Of a stretch of DNA of 64,000 bases, positions 11,080 through 23,175 are shown one piece after another. The stretch is from Henricia sp. BOLD:AAB3569 (Eukaryota > Echinodermata > Asteroidea > Spinulosida > Echinasteridae), in contig JBBELK010000457.1 of assembly GCA_037783545.1 (NCBI GenBank), positions 1,089,426-1,153,425 on the forward strand, read 5' to 3'. Under the pieces are notes generated by a model. That model saw only the letters and a program-made list of their open reading frames with translations. It had not been told where the DNA came from and made no database searches. A program made the translations under genes and the position numbers. The first letter of the stretch is position 1. Every line of letters starts with the position of its first letter.

Positions 11080-13223
11080 CAACTAGAAAATATAACACAA
11101 AAGAAAATGTTCAGTTGGATAAACATTTAATTTTTTAATTAAGTTGACATCGAAATATTCACCTAACAGCTTAATTATGCACAACTGCATAAAACTTCTG
11201 TGTACTGAAAATTCCCACTCTCAGAAGACTGCTTTTCCGATCAGAAAGTTTAGTTTTTCTTTCCTGTTTCTTTTGTTGCTTGGCGTAGTTTACAGTTTCT
11301 TTCAAACGTTATATACAGGACTTTCAAAAGAAATTACTCTCACTGATAATTATCAATTTAAAATCAATATCCATAGAGTTTTAAATGTGATAAAACCACA
11401 ACGCAAAAGTTAAAGATCAATTTACACAAAAATACAACTTTGTGCACAAGAAAGGCGACCTAATGCTAGTTATTACAATGATGATTAATAATGCAATGTC
11501 ATCCTACTAGTTTACTCGGTTTAATTATTAAATGTATACACGTGTATATACATGAGTTCCAACAAAGTGTTTACTTTCATAATTATCTATTTTTCTGATA
11601 TCTACAATGGAATGGCATCGAATACCTTGCAACCTAAAATACCATGTGACCCAATTCTGTAATCTGATGGGCTTAGAGCAAATTAATGTGCATGTTCGAA
11701 CATCGTCCAACATGTTCCAGCTTGTTCGCAGATGTTCAAATTCCCATATACACGATAGAACATTATTTTTTCCTGAGCATGATCATACAAATGTTGGATG
11801 AAGTCCTTGAACAAAAGTATGATTGTGTAAATTGGGCTTATTATAGTGAAGAAGGACCAACTCAATGATTTTACCCAAGTTGCGTTAGATCCATCATTTT
11901 TATAGCCAGTCGACGGTTCTTAGTTGTGGGTGAAAGAAGGGTCAAAATCAACTCTCTAAATGGTCTTTCCAAGTAAATTAAATTATGGTTCGCATGAGAA
12001 ACGGCCAACTCTAGTACTTGGGCCTTTTTGCGTATATAGATATGTGCACAACATACAGACAATAAACAGGTTAAATGCAGTTCTTGTCACTTCACACTAC
12101 AATGAGCTTTCTTGTAAACAGACTACATGCTTTTTATGTAAATAATGGATAATTATCGCACAGCTATTTACAACATCTGCTTATGAAATAATTCCTTGCA
12201 GTATATTACCGCAAGAAGGGCTCAACTCAGTTATATATTTAGACCTGTATACAAGCTAGTGCTATAAAACACAGAATATCATTTCACATGTAGGCCATGT
12301 GATAAATTATCTTCATGTGTTAAAGATTTCAAGAAAATGAAAACATTATATCCATATAACTTTTCAATTGATTTTTTTCGTAATACATGTAACTCAAACC
12401 CAGTTTTGATGGAGTTGGGACCTTTTTCCATTATTCAACTCGGCCAAAGCTCTGGTATTTGGCGCTATATAATTATATTATTATTATTAAGTAGCATAAA
12501 ACAATTGTACAGTGGTAACAATAAATTGGCTGCGAAACAGTTTAAATGGGCAGCTGAGAGATAATTTTAAATTTTGTACAATAAAATCAATTTTGTTATC
12601 CTGTGGACAGAGCAATTATATATTGTTTTAATAAACTGTGCAAGTATGCCTTGTTTCAGCCACCGATATATATCATTTGTGTATATACCTAACGCAGATT
12701 TCCAGATTAACAAAAATTAACAAAAATGTTTTGCAAAAGACAAATTGATTTTGTGGTACCTAGTGTCATTGCTGTGTCATCGTGTGGCTTGTGTATACAA
12801 TTCATGCACTTTTGTCTTGCATTATCCTGTATTATTGCAGGCTAAATATTGCATTAGTTAATGCACGTATTTGAGCGGAGTGAAATAGATAATTGTGTAA
12901 CGGCACTTCGAGTTGCACCCAAATGGTACCACCATTGGGGTTCGGTATTGGTCAGTAGTTTTCACACGGGATGCAGGTTTCTTGGTTAGAGTTCGCGGAT
13001 TGCCCAACGATATGGAAACAAGAGTCTCCACTATAGCCACACTTTTAGTCTCGTTGACATAACTCTGGCTACACGAAAACTTAATAAGCAAGATAAACAA
13101 AGGTTTACAAGGCTTAGGAGGGCCATATAACACTGGTGACGTCAAACTACTATTCACATTAATCATCACTATGTAGAACTACATGCATTGCCAGTTCTGA
13201 TGATCAAGACTTAAATCCAGCTC

Positions 13224-13460
13224 GGGCGGTCGGGTTGGCGTAGTGGTTCTTTCCTCGCCTTTCACCTCTGGCGTCCCGGGTTCGAATCCGGGGCGTGAAT
13301 GTGGATTGGGTTTGCAGTCCCTACTTGACCGCGTGGGTTTTCCTCCCACTTCTAAAACTGCAACTCCTTCTTCGTCATCTCAAGTTGATAATAAAGTATA
13401 GTTAATGGCATAAAGGGCCTTAGTTGCCGAAGAGGCCACAAAATCAACAACAACAACAAC
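13224..13460 (+). mobile_element. tRNA-derived SINE with (CAA)n tail, copy a
   Basis: The head GGGCGGTCGGGTTGGCGTAG carries an A-box-like TGGCGTAGTGG, followed by a B-box GGTTCGAATCC, a non-tRNA body and a tail of CAA repeats. It is bordered by an 11-bp direct repeat AAATCCAGCTC at 13213-13223 and 13461-13471. The unoccupied target is seen at about 10106 and 35815. A second copy (48623-49217) occupies the same site in another unit, so insertion preceded that duplication. Confidence 0.85.
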
Positions 13461-14009
13461 AAATCCAGCTCTTTTTATAACATTTGGACAGGGCGATCGC
13501 TGGATTAACGTCGTGAGGCATTGTCGATGTACTTTGTCCACAGTACTGGAGAAATTTGGCCATCGAGATCATATCTCTGTACAATGGCTTTTTTTCTGCT
13601 CTCAAAATGAGAGAAATATCTTTAGATATCCAAAAGGAGATAACTTCAGAACCAGAGCTGCAACAGGTAGTGCAACAAGATTCCTTGAAAATCCTGTGTA
13701 CAAATTTCTCACATACGTAACGACGCACCACAACAAAAATGTAACAAAGTGTGTCTTTGTTGCATAATTTTTGATATTTGCTGTTGGGATTTTTGCGTGT
13801 GTTTGTTCATTTGTTGGCTTTTGTTTTCCATTGGCTTACTTTATGTTAAGCTAAGGCTTGTATTTGAAATCCAAGAAGGATCAGCGAAGTCACCAGACTT
13901 TCAGGGGTGGGGTGGAGTTGTGGCCGTGTGGCACATCACAAAGTTTGGTAACTAGTGTGTCCCCCTCAGAAGTAGTGTGCCACCCCTATAGTTACCCAAA
14001 GTGGCTGAA

Positions 14010-14259
14010 AGAAGCGTGTCCAGATTATAGTTTTGAGCTCCTCATTATACCCCATGGGTGTTGAGATTTTACTTTCATATCATATGTGTCGTATTTTTTC
14101 CATTACAATTCCAAAATTACGTGCTCTCGATTGTTTTTTTTTAAGGATACCTTATTTATCTGGTTAAATAAAGCAAGGGATAGTATTTTCGGGAGGTATT
14201 TTATACGATTGTTAGGTTAGAACTAAATCAATTTTCTTGAAAAATCTGAACACGCTCCT
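14010..14259. mobile_element. TTAA-type MITE, copy A
   Basis: The left end follows TGAA (mutated TTAA) with AGAAGCGTGTCC; the right end reads GAACACGCTCCT followed by TTAA. Related to 23176-23533 and 36320-36668. TTAA targets are typical of piggyBac and Kolobok-type elements. Confidence 0.6.
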
Positions 14260-14265
14260 TTAATA

Positions 14266-14300
14266 TGCACATAGAGTCATTAAATATGACTCTATGTGCA
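14266..14300. repeat. Perfect hairpin, 15-bp arms
   Basis: TGCACATAGAGTCAT and its exact inverse complement flank a 5-nt loop TAAAT. It lies between a TTAA MITE and the 3' flank of copy 2, and is absent from the paralogous position at the window start as far as visible. Confidence 0.75.
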
Positions 14301-14402
14301 CAGATATCATTTAATGCTATGCACGTGGCGAGGTGAAGGGGGGTGACACCTTTTCAGAAGTGTGTGAGTCGGTAATGCGAAGGACAGAGGAAGATTAATG
14401 GA

Positions 14403-15034
14403 TTATGACCATAGCTCTTGGTAGATTTTAACTGAATCGCTGTCTGCCACTGCCAACTGCCCCTCTGGTGTCATTGTGATTCCAAGCGGGTCGTACAGAC
14501 CCTGGGCGATACATGTGAGGAAGCCACCTTGAGCATCGTAGTGATGGATATGACCAGTTCCTAGCCCATTACTCACTGAGATGTAGATACCCAACTCACT
14601 GTCCGAGTAAACACCCTGGCAGTAGTGCACTGGCTGGCCTCCGATGATTGGTTTGATGGTGAACAGTGTAGCGCCATCACAATCAGTAACATACACTACT
14701 CTCTCCCTAAAGCCACTGATAACAAGGTTATCATCGCTGCCAGCAGCCAGAAAGTAAGGCCCAATCCCCACTGGAATGGTCCGGAGCAGAGCTCCATTAG
14801 TGGGGCTGTGCTCAGTGAGCGCATTGCGCCTCACATCCCCCACCAGAATGTTGCCATTCTGTTTGACTGCTACGCTCTGGAGGTCCACTGGAGTCTTACC
14901 AACCTCACCAGCTGCCACGGTAGGAAACTCGAAAGCAAGCGAGTTGTCCTGGTTGAACACCTGAACCTTGGGTGCAGTATCGCAAACTGCGACCAACCGA
15001 TTACCGGGTTGTGAGACTGCGATGCCATAGGGAT
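14403..15034 (-). CDS. TRIM-NHL copy 2, exon 2 (NHL propeller)
   Basis: The exon encodes the remaining NHL blades of copy 2 and ends at the same stop after 'YQELWS' as the other copies. Motifs 'GIAVSQPGNRLVAV', 'KQNGNILVGD', 'DDNLVISG' and 'GQLAVADSDSVKIY' mark successive blades. It opens after a CCAACAG acceptor; joining 1303 nt of exon 1 to 632 nt here gives 645 codons including the stop, with no frameshift. NHL domains in TRIM2/3, TRIM32 and TRIM71 relatives fold into a six-bladed propeller that recruits substrates or RNA. With the intact exon 1, this is one of two copies able to encode a full TRIM-NHL protein. Confidence 0.9.
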
Positions 15035-15246
15035 CTGTTGGAGATAATATCAATTTATTGTGTATGAGAAAGTCATGAAAATAATTTGTTTGTTGAATAA
15101 AAATGTCAAGAACAACACATTCGAAATTAATTTAAGTTAGCTAAGCGACTGGTTGTAATCAATTGTTCACCCTGAAGTATAGTTACATGCGGCTGTTTTT
15201 GTCAAAAATTACCCTGTGACCTGTGACGTCAAAACGGTCAAGTATA

Positions 15247-15451
15247 TAGTCTTCTCCCAAGACCGAATTTTGGTTCCCCCTTCTTACTTGCACTCCTCGC
15301 CCTACGCACTGCACCCACTTTCACAAGACATCGGTAGGTTGAAGTGTGAGTAGCGCCCTCTAGCGATGTCTCGTCAAAGTGGGTACAGCGCGTTGAGCGG
15401 GGCGTGCAAGTTGGAAGGGGGAACCAAAATTCGGTCTTGGGACAAGACTAC
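15247..15451. mobile_element. hAT-like MITE with 8-bp TSD (copy 2 intron)
   Basis: Inverted termini are TAGTCTTCTCCCAAGACCG on the left and CGGTCTTGGGACAAGACTAC on the right, extending about 55 bp inward. The flanking 8-bp direct repeat CAAGTATA (15239-15246, 15452-15459) matches the length used by hAT transposases. The same insertion is in copies 3 and 4, and absent in copies 1 and 5. Confidence 0.8.
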
Positions 15452-16092
15452 CAAGTATAATTATAGCGAACTCGCTTTTATACAACACGGATCTTTCAAA
15501 CTTGAATGTTCTACACGGATAGGATTGTGCTTTGAACACGATTATGAAAATTAACTAATTTTAAATACTACTTTGCTAATCATATTTCTAATCATATTTC
15601 TTCATTTTGGTGTGACATTGATGATGTCCCTGATTCTTAGTCTGAGTGAGGTGACGTATGAGGGTCACTCTAACACAACATTGAAATCTAAACTTTTCAC
15701 ATTCTGCGAGGTGTTATGTTGGAATGTAAATGTGGTGTGCTTTGCGTATTGCAATGTGTAACCAACACTCATCTGGTAATATGAGAAGATAATCCAAAAT
15801 CAACACGTGACAATCACAATGCATTAAATTTATTTGAGACGATCCTCATTGTCTTTCGGTTTTTATGACGTCTTGCTCAGTTTGTTTAGGCCGTGTAAAT
15901 GTTTATTCCATTTATAACATAAATTATTCGAATCAGTTATCGGTAAAAAATCTACCATGGCCAATTCCATACAAAGTTTAAAATCGTCTCCTTTTAGATT
16001 GTATACTTCCTATGGAACGCAATATTTGGTATGGTGCCTAATCACCATTGAAATGAAACCAATCTTGGGATGAGAGAAAAATCATATGCATA

Positions 16093-16168
16093 GGCCTTAT
16101 CGGGATTTGAACCCGAGACCTCTGACTCACTGGACAGATGCTCTACACTGTAGATGAGCTATAAGACG
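16093..16168 (-). repeat. tRNA-like sequence (probable SINE head or tRNA relic)
   Basis: On the minus strand it shows TAGCTCA (D-arm), TCGGG-TTCAAAT-CCCGA (T-arm and B-box) and acceptor halves that pair at 6 of 7 positions. The anticodon stem only pairs if the loop has an extra base and the D-loop is long, so a working tRNA is doubtful. Homologues sit in the introns of copy 5 (58775-58849), copy 3 (about 25357-25435, decayed) and copy 1 (split by a SINE). Confidence 0.45.
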
Positions 16169-16748
16169 CAGGTAGGCTATCGGTTGATGGTTTTGACCGA
16201 TATCTCATTTGAATGATAACTTAGACAAATCGATAAAATCACCGATCTCTTCTGGCGTCTTTCCCATACAGTCCGTGCGTTTTGGGTGTGGCACCTCAAA
16301 AAAAAACAGTTTTTTTTTAAATTGATACTTTTCTAGAAACATAAAGGTTTTACGCTTCGAAATTAGACATCAACGAAAAAAATCTACCAACTGAGGGTGC
16401 CTTTATTCCCTTTCGTTTAGAAAAGAAAGCGTTTGCAAGAAATATTTTACCATTTACTTTTTCAACACAAAACCAGGCATGGATTTTGAAGATTTTCTGA
16501 TCTATGTGTCTGAAATTTTTACAAGGCAGTTTATCAACCTTATACTTTAGTTATGTAATGCTGTTGTTCCTAATATAGTCGTTAAAAAGTTGTGACGTCA
16601 TCTGCAAATGATATAATTCGCTTCCGCTGATTAAAACATGTTAATTGAATTCGTTTTCAGGTGAAATCATTTCTAAGCGCAGGCAATACATTTTTTCCGC
16701 TCAGTATTTAAACAGTGTCGTGTATAATTCCATTTTTTCTATACGTAC

Positions 16749-18051
16749 TTTCTTGTAGGGGGATTTGGCTTTTGATGTTCCCGTCTACACTCAAGATTTG
16801 AACCCGTCGGTTCATGTAGTCTGCTACAGCTATCTCATCGTGTTCTCGAACAGCGATGTCGCGAGCATAGTTGAACTTTCCCGGGCCTCTTCCCTCTTTA
16901 CCAATCTTACGACACAGCTCCCACTTGCCTCCAGTAATCACCAGCTTGCCAAGATTGATGTCGCCAACCCCGTGTCTCTGCTTGAACCTCAGGTTCGACA
17001 GCCTGCTGTCCACCTCGGGAGTATTCTGACCACTCAGCAGTTTCAGGTCTTTGCTCACTGTAAAATACAGTGACAGAAAATCACTGTCCACTGCAGTGCT
17101 TGCCAAATCTTTAGTTGTTTCGAGTGAATGCTGGATTCTCTCTTCCAGTACATGGAGGGTTTTCTCGATTTCATCTATCTTTTGCTTGCGCTCTTTCTTG
17201 ATTTTTTTAATTTCCTCAATTATGACATTTTCTTGTTTTGTTATTTCTTGTCTCAGCGCGTCTGCCTTGTTTTGCACCACTGTTGTGATTCTATCAACTG
17301 AGGCACTGAGTCCAAGTTGTATTTTAGAGACGTTCGCCATGATATCCTTGATTTGTTTGAGTTTTACTTTCAGCGGGGAGCAGAGTTCTGTCAGTGATTG
17401 TTTGTACTTTTTCACAGCTTGATTTCTATCAATATAGACGTGTTTCGGTTGAGGATGATCTAGTACTGTACAATCTCGACATATTAACTCCTCACACGTT
17501 GTGCAAAAGAAGCGCGTGAGCTCGCCCTTGTGGTTGGGACACTTCGGATCATTTATAGGTTTCTTAGACGGTTGCAGCATTCCCTTGCGTAGGCCTATCT
17601 CATCCAAAGTAGACACGGTGTGGTTTGAGGCCATCGCATAACGAAGATGTCGAGCGCCACAACTAGAGCACATATTTTGAGCACAGTCCAGACACCGATG
17701 CGTGGCCTCGTTTTCCTCCTCACATATCTCACAAACGAGCTTCTCACCGTCAGAACATACCAGCTTCTCCTGCACAGCGAACTCTTCCATGAGGGAAACC
17801 AAGTGGAAATTTTTTCTTAATCCTCCAACACCAGATTCTGGAAGTTGCGTCTGACTTCGACACACGGGACAAGCAATCTTGCTGGATCCCTGGCAGCTCT
17901 TGCTGATGTAATCTTGCAGACATCGGAGGCAGAAACTATGGAGACAGTCCAGGATCTTGGGATCCTGGAACTTGTCAGTACAGATTCCGCACTCGAAGTG
18001 ATGTCTGCTGATCTTCTCAAAAGCAGAACTGAACGATTTACCGGAAGCCAT
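16749..18051 (-). CDS. TRIM-NHL copy 2, exon 1 (RING, B-boxes, coiled coil)
   Basis: Begins at the ATG of 'MASGKSFSSAFEK'. Residues 21-64 form a C3HC4 RING: CGIC, then DCLHSFCLRC, then CPVC, the E2-binding unit of a ubiquitin ligase. B-box 1 lies at about 107-142 ('CEIC' ... 'HRCLDCAQNMC'), B-box 2 at about 168-202 ('CPNHKGELTRFFC' ... 'CRDCTVLDHPQPKH'). A coiled coil of about 110 residues follows, where TRIM proteins dimerise. The exon ends within the first NHL blade after 'SVDGNIKSQIPLQE' at a GTACGT donor. The acceptor TTTCAG ends 2 nt before the ATG, and a GTAAGT donor at 18150 defines a 97-bp 5' UTR intron (18054-18150). All reading frames are open. This copy is the best reference for the array. 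Confidence 0.93.
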
Positions 18052-18186
18052 TTCTGAAACGGAACGAAATAGGTAGGTTACAAAATAAGGAACAAATGCA
18101 ATTTAAATACATGTACAAATATTATGTATGGGATCAATGGCTGCACTTACTTTGTATAGTAACTTGTACGAATATTGTTCAGTATG

Positions 18187-18230
18187 CACGTTCACGCTCT
18201 TAAATTTGATGCACAATAAGTCGTGGATGT
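18187..18230 (-). promoter_or_regulatory. Conserved 5' block, copy 2
   Basis: Same CACGTTCACGC block as upstream of copies 1, 3 and 4, about 37 bp upstream of the 5' UTR donor. Probably transcribed leader or core promoter; no TATA box is convincing. Confidence 0.35.
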
Positions 18231-18866
18231 TCAAGTTGCTCTCTTTTTATTTTGATGCCACCTCAGTCCGTCGGAATTATCGCGTATATTAGGAAATCAT
18301 TCATTGTGGGCGTAAAAAATATGGCGTCCAAAGTCACGTATCATGTGATGTTGACGTGTCACGTTGATGAGGCAGTTATACAGACGCGATGTTGCTGATA
18401 TCGTTTTGTCTGCTTATACATAATTCCTGAACTTTACACTCTGGATATCCCCACATTATAATTCACAGTAGGAGTGGTGTAAGTTATTGTGACTTTTACA
18501 TTACACTGCACATGTTGAATGGTACACATCGGCAAATGGTACCACAACATTGTAATTACCAAGGATGGCAAAACATCCTCACTCGAAATTTCGACTTTTT
18601 GAGATAAATTAATTTTTGGTGGGAAATTTGATTCTGCAGATTGCATGTTTTTCTGTGATGTTGCAGGGCATGCATTTACTGACGGCAACCATTCAAGATT
18701 GCCGGGATAGCGACCCGGAGGCCAGACTGACGGCACGTTGCGTGGAGGCTCGCTTCACGGAACTCATTGCATGGACTGAGGGGGAACAACATCCGGGAGA
18801 CAACGACGTACGCACCATCACTGTCATGTAGCGCCCTCTACAGTCGATAAAACGTTCGTGATACAG

Positions 18867-18987
18867 ACCGTATCGAATAGCTGCCATATTGTAGGGCAGT
18901 TTCTTGTTCCATGAGGACATGCATTGTTACACATTTTACACCAATTTTATAAATATGCCCTACAAGATAGCAGCTTTTTGATACGGT
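18867..18987. repeat. Foldback MITE (ACCGTATCGAA ends), second copy
   Basis: Paralogue of 6720-6840 with the same inverted ends and spacing. Confidence 0.55.
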
Positions 18988-19780
18988 GTGTTGGCCGTTA
19001 CAACAGTATATTGCGGTCACTCGTTTACATCCATTGTGTTTGTGTAGCATTCTCCTGTTCGTTTCTTCACTAAAGGGGCCCTCCAAAGTTGTCAACATTT
19101 TCACAGTACAGAGAGTAGATTTTTTAAAGACCCACCTCCCTCCCCCCAAAATACTATACTTATCAACATGTTTCTGTCAGTATCATGAAATGTCAACATT
19201 TCGACAGCACAAAAAGAAAATGGTTACTTAATTACGCTGTGTTTCACCTTCACGAGTTGGCCTGTATTACCCCCAACTCCCGTTCGAAATTGAGGGCCCT
19301 TGATTTTTTTTAATAATGAAAATTGTTACCGAATGCCCGTTCGGTTGCATAACTTTGCAAATGTGACTGGCCCATATTAAACATTTTAGCCAAAACAAAA
19401 AAGCGTGAAGAGACGATGAAAATCAATATTGTGAGCTTGTCGGTAATTTGTAAATCTATGCTTATTTGCTTCGTTTTTATCTGGTCTTGTAAATATTCAG
19501 ATGCCAACGGTCAAAGATAAATATAATTATGATAGCACCTTCTTTGTAAATATGGCGTGTTCTATCAGTGCAATAAGAGGAAAATATGCTTATTTTAGCG
19601 AGTTATAATCATGCATGTGATCGAGCTATACAATTTGGATATTGTTCAAGTTTTAGGAAGCACTAACGACCAGTTTATATAGCTGTAATTTTCCGACAAA
19701 GGTATATACGATTTGGAGTTTCGGGGCTGAAAATATTGTAGGCTCCCATAGCTAACTTCGCTGACGGCCGCCTACCGTAG

Positions 19781-19976
19781 ACGGGGTTTCCGCACACGCT
19801 GGAATTAGCACATTTGGTACAGCGGACCTTTGACATGCATAGATTGGTTCCCGATTCTACTTTCGCTAGATGGCATTCCGCAATAAGCGATAGGATCAGG
19901 AACCGGTCTCTGCATGTCAAAGGTCCGCTGTACCAAATATGCTAATTCCAATTTGTGGGCGGAAAACCCCGAAAGG
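19781..19976. repeat. Foldback MITE, second copy
   Basis: Paralogue of 7797-7996; the left arm lacks the outer CCTTT, the right arm retains it. Confidence 0.55.
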
Positions 19977-20451
19977 GTCCATTGTGCGACCTTTATACTA
20001 GATTTGTTGAGAGTACTTTACACTACATGTAGGCCTATGTATATAGACTCTATACACAGTCCCAGGTAATCTCAACAAATCTGAACTCATTGTGGAAAAT
20101 TCGTAGCAAAACTTGCACAAAACTTTTACCTGATGATAATGTTTTTTTCCCTCCAAAAGTAAACAGCGTTAATAGTAACAAATGATTAGTAATAGTTGTT
20201 TAGCCGTAGTTACCTACTAGTTTACGGTTTTGTCAAAAAAATCTACAAACGGGACTGACATTGATCCATTTTTCAATTATCAATTTAAAATCAATATCAA
20301 TAGAGTGTAAAATGTGATAAAACCTTGCACTAGGCAAAGGTTAAAGATCAATTTATTTACATGAAAATACACCAACTGTTTCTCTCACAAAAAAAACCAG
20401 CACAGTGTTAATTGTTACAAATAATGATTAGTAATACAAAGAAGTGGTATA

Positions 20452-20641
20452 GGGGGCTTTCACAGAGGGTCAAAAAGTCACGGGTCACTATTGCTAGTCC
20501 TCCAGATCGGGAGAGAACAATAGAGCCACGTAGGGAAACACACGTAGCTGCTAGAAGAAAAACACGTGGCCTATTGTTATCTCCCGATCTGGAGGACAAG
20601 CAATAGTGACCCGTAACCTTTTGACCCCTGTGAAAGCGCCC
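20452..20641. mobile_element. TIR MITE flanked by TATA, copy b
   Basis: Paralogue of 8567-8758 with identical ends and TATA flanks at 20448-20451 and 20642-20645. The two open frames on opposite strands here only reflect its inverted arms. Confidence 0.65.
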
Positions 20642-21194
20642 TATATGGTGTGGTATGATATGTACATTTATACCCTACTACTTTATGGTTTCGTTTAAAA
20701 GTTATACACATATACAGGAGTTCCAACAACAGTTTTACATTGATAATATTTTTTATGACATCTAGACTCCAATGGCATCAAAATGTCCTATTTTATCTGC
20801 TAAATCATGACGTTTCTACTAAAAACGCATCTTTATAGCTTTAAATCTTTTAATCAAATTATTACCTGTACAAATACCAACCCAGGTGGCCTATTTCTTC
20901 TCTGCATGTTGGAATCAAAATATCCGAAAAGGACTTACTTTGATCACGTCTCCATAGACTACTAAAATGAGACGTCAGTTACCACGGTATGGGTCTAAAC
21001 ATTCGCTGGTAATCTGAAACGTCCATTGCTAAAGCGCAGGGAAACTGGTTTTAGTAGACACAGAAACCTTGGCAACGCACAAAGGGTGACATTTTCACTT
21101 TAGTAGTCTATACTGCCATTGACTGCGATAGTTTATGCCTTGAGGTTTGGGTATGCGGTATGTGCGGCTCGGAGAACTTGCATAACAAACGGTT

Positions 21195-21999
21195 AAAACT
21201 TTCGAACAAAACCTGGGGCCAATATCATGTATAGCTGTTTAGCAAAATGTGTTTGCTTAAGAAAAACGGATTAGCAGTCAAAATCTTATGTGATTATTAC
21301 AATTGACAGGTGTTCTGCTGTTCATGCTTAGACCAAAAGTTGACATACACTTTTTGACTATTAACCCATTTTAAAAAAGGAAACCAATTTTAGATTAAGC
21401 ATTGTTTTTTGCTAAACAGCTTTATAAAATTGGCCCCTGTTAAACCTTGTATTTATTAATACAACCATTTCTAGTTGTCTTACTAAACTTCTACACTTGG
21501 TGTAAGGGAACCCAATCCATTGTATCACCATTGCGTCTTACAATTGATAACGGTAAAAGGTAAAACGGATCAGAACTTTCGAACAAAACCTATATTTGTT
21601 GTGCACCCTAGTCGCCACAGAACTGAGGCCAAATTCATGAAGCTTTTTAGGAGAACAAATCCTTAATGCAAAATGTGTTTGCTTTATAAAAATGAATTAT
21701 CAGTCAAAATCTTATGTGATGTGTATTCCAATTGACTGGTGTTCTGCTACTCTTGCTAAGAACACAAGGTTGACATACTATTTTTGACTATTAACCCATT
21801 TTTATAAAGGAAAAATGTTTGGATTAAGCAAAACAATTTCTGCTAAACAGCTTTATGAAATTGGCCCCTGTCGACCTTGTATTTATTAATACAACCATTT
21901 CGAGTTGTCTTACTAAACTTCTACACTTGATACAAGGGAACCCAATCCATTGTATCACCATTGCGTCTTACAATATAGAACGGTAAAAGGTAAAACGGA
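21195..21999. repeat. Local tandem duplication, ~400-bp unit
   Basis: The segment from 'ctttcgaacaaaacc' through a GGGGCCAAT-type MITE to 'ggtaaaaggtaaaacggat' appears twice in a row (about 21195-21570 and 21577-21999). The paralogous spacer at 9245-9620 has it once. Each unit carries its own MITE (21215-21437; 21625-21868). Confidence 0.65.
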
Positions 22000-22786
22000 T
22001 GTTCTATATGTACATGAAATCACAAGATGATATGTACCGAGTAACTCCACAATTTCAACTCTTACATGATAGAACTCTGAAATCTCAGCTGAACATAAAC
22101 AATGTACAGAGACAAAAATAAATCGGCTGCGAAACAGTTTAAGTAGGCAGCTCAGAGATAATTTTAAATTTTGTACAATAAAATCAAGTAAAAAATGTGT
22201 TTTATTGTGTGCATAAAGCAATATTATATTGTTGTTATAATAAACTGTGCAAGTGTGCCTTATTTCAATCGCCGATATATATCATTTTGTGTATACATAA
22301 CGCAGGGCGAAATTACAGATTTATCAAGAAGTTGGATTGTATAATTCCATAGATTTGTTAGTTTTGGTGTTTATAAAAAAATGAATTGTTTTATTTGGAG
22401 AGACAAATTAGTTTTGCAGCACCCAGTGTCGTGGCTTGTATTACATGTATATACAATTCATGCAGTTTTGTCTTGCATTATCCTGTATTATTGCAGGCTA
22501 AATATTGCATATTGAAATGAGCATTAAACCAAGAATATTATTCTCCCAACAGCTTAGTTAATGCGTGTATTTGAATGGAGTGGGATAGATTGTGTAACGG
22601 CAGTACTTCGAGTTGCACGCGAATGATACCACCATTGGGGTTTGGTATTGGTGCAGGTTTCGTGGTTTATATGGAAACAAGAGTATCCACTTTAGCCACG
22701 CCTTTAGTCTTGTTGGAATAACTCTATAGCTATGAAAACTTAATAAGCAAGATAAACAAATTAAGGTTTACAAGGTGTAGGATAGA

Positions 22787-23160
22787 CTTGAAATCAATTC
22801 GGTAATACGGTGGTGTTTTGTCCGTCTAACGCCATTTTACCGCACACGATCGACAGCCGTTTTTATGTGCAGTATATATTTTGGTTTCGACCCGTATTAA
22901 CGACTTGAGAAACCTGATTGCCCGACAATATTCACGGTTCAAAGCGTGTTGACGCTGTTGCCATAGCAAGAACCAATCACGGTAATCAACGCACCGCACT
23001 TCACGGTTTGGTACTGTCTATTTTCTACCAGGGGTTGTTTAAATGAATATGCAGTAAGAACATTTTTGCAATTATACGTATCTTTATTCAGATGAACTAC
23101 GTTTAGCTCTGCGAAATGTAGTACGGTAGGTCTTCTTTGAGTCACGAGCATTTACATGTA
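22787..23160. mobile_element. Relic of the MULE-like family
   Basis: Starts 'tagacttgaaatcaa' and further in has 'gacttgagaaacctg' and 'gctgttgccatagcaagaa', matching the terminal region of the 41037-42925 element. Only one end is recognisable, so the right boundary is approximate. Confidence 0.4.
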
Positions 23161-23175
23161 TACTGCGTACATTAA

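Larger units (their letters stand above)
8190..11440 (+). repeat. Degenerate ~100-bp unit, many copies
   Basis: A unit containing 'tatcaatttaaaatcaatat', then 'gataaaacc', 'aaaggttaaagatcaa' and 'tttatttaca' recurs at about 8190, 8390, 10480, 10615, 10730 and 11345. It occurs again at about 20275, 32040, 32320, 32400, 45840, 46165, 46280 and 46920. Copies are diverged and separated by other elements, so this is either an old tandem array broken up or an internal repeat of a larger element. Confidence 0.55.
5294..14402. other. Intergenic spacer between copies 1 and 2
   Basis: About 9 kb without a convincing host gene. 5500-10000 is homologous to 18400-22300, and 10400-13740 to 31900-36100 and 45750-49500, so the spacer is a mosaic of duplicated blocks. 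It holds the elements listed separately at 6720, 7797, 8190, 8567, 9265, 10804, 13224 and 14010. 5300-6700 shows only AT-rich DNA plus a block similar to 18420-18800. Open frames here are short and not conserved as protein. Confidence 0.7.
15035..16748 (-). other. Intron of TRIM-NHL copy 2 (1.7 kb)
   Basis: The intron runs from a GTACGT donor at 16748 to the CAG acceptor at 15035. It is among the shortest introns of the array and so gives a near-ancestral layout. It holds the hAT-like MITE at 15247-15451 and a tRNA-like sequence at 16093-16168. No host coding sequence is seen. Confidence 0.75.

Noticed and set aside
8190..11440. CRISPR-like regular repeat array
   Set aside because: Units are diverged, irregularly spaced and interrupted by MITEs, and the genome is eukaryotic; there are no spacers of constant length and no cas genes.
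11960..12145. A ~61-codon frame found three times (11960, 33720, 47322) with similar translation
   Set aside because: The DNA of the whole spacer is recently duplicated, so the similarity does not show protein constraint; no domain, splice signal or partner exon is visible.
16093..16168. Functional tRNA gene
   Set aside because: Acceptor, D and T arms are plausible but the anticodon arm needs an 8-nt loop and the D-loop is long; it recurs as part of duplicated introns. Reported only as tRNA-like.
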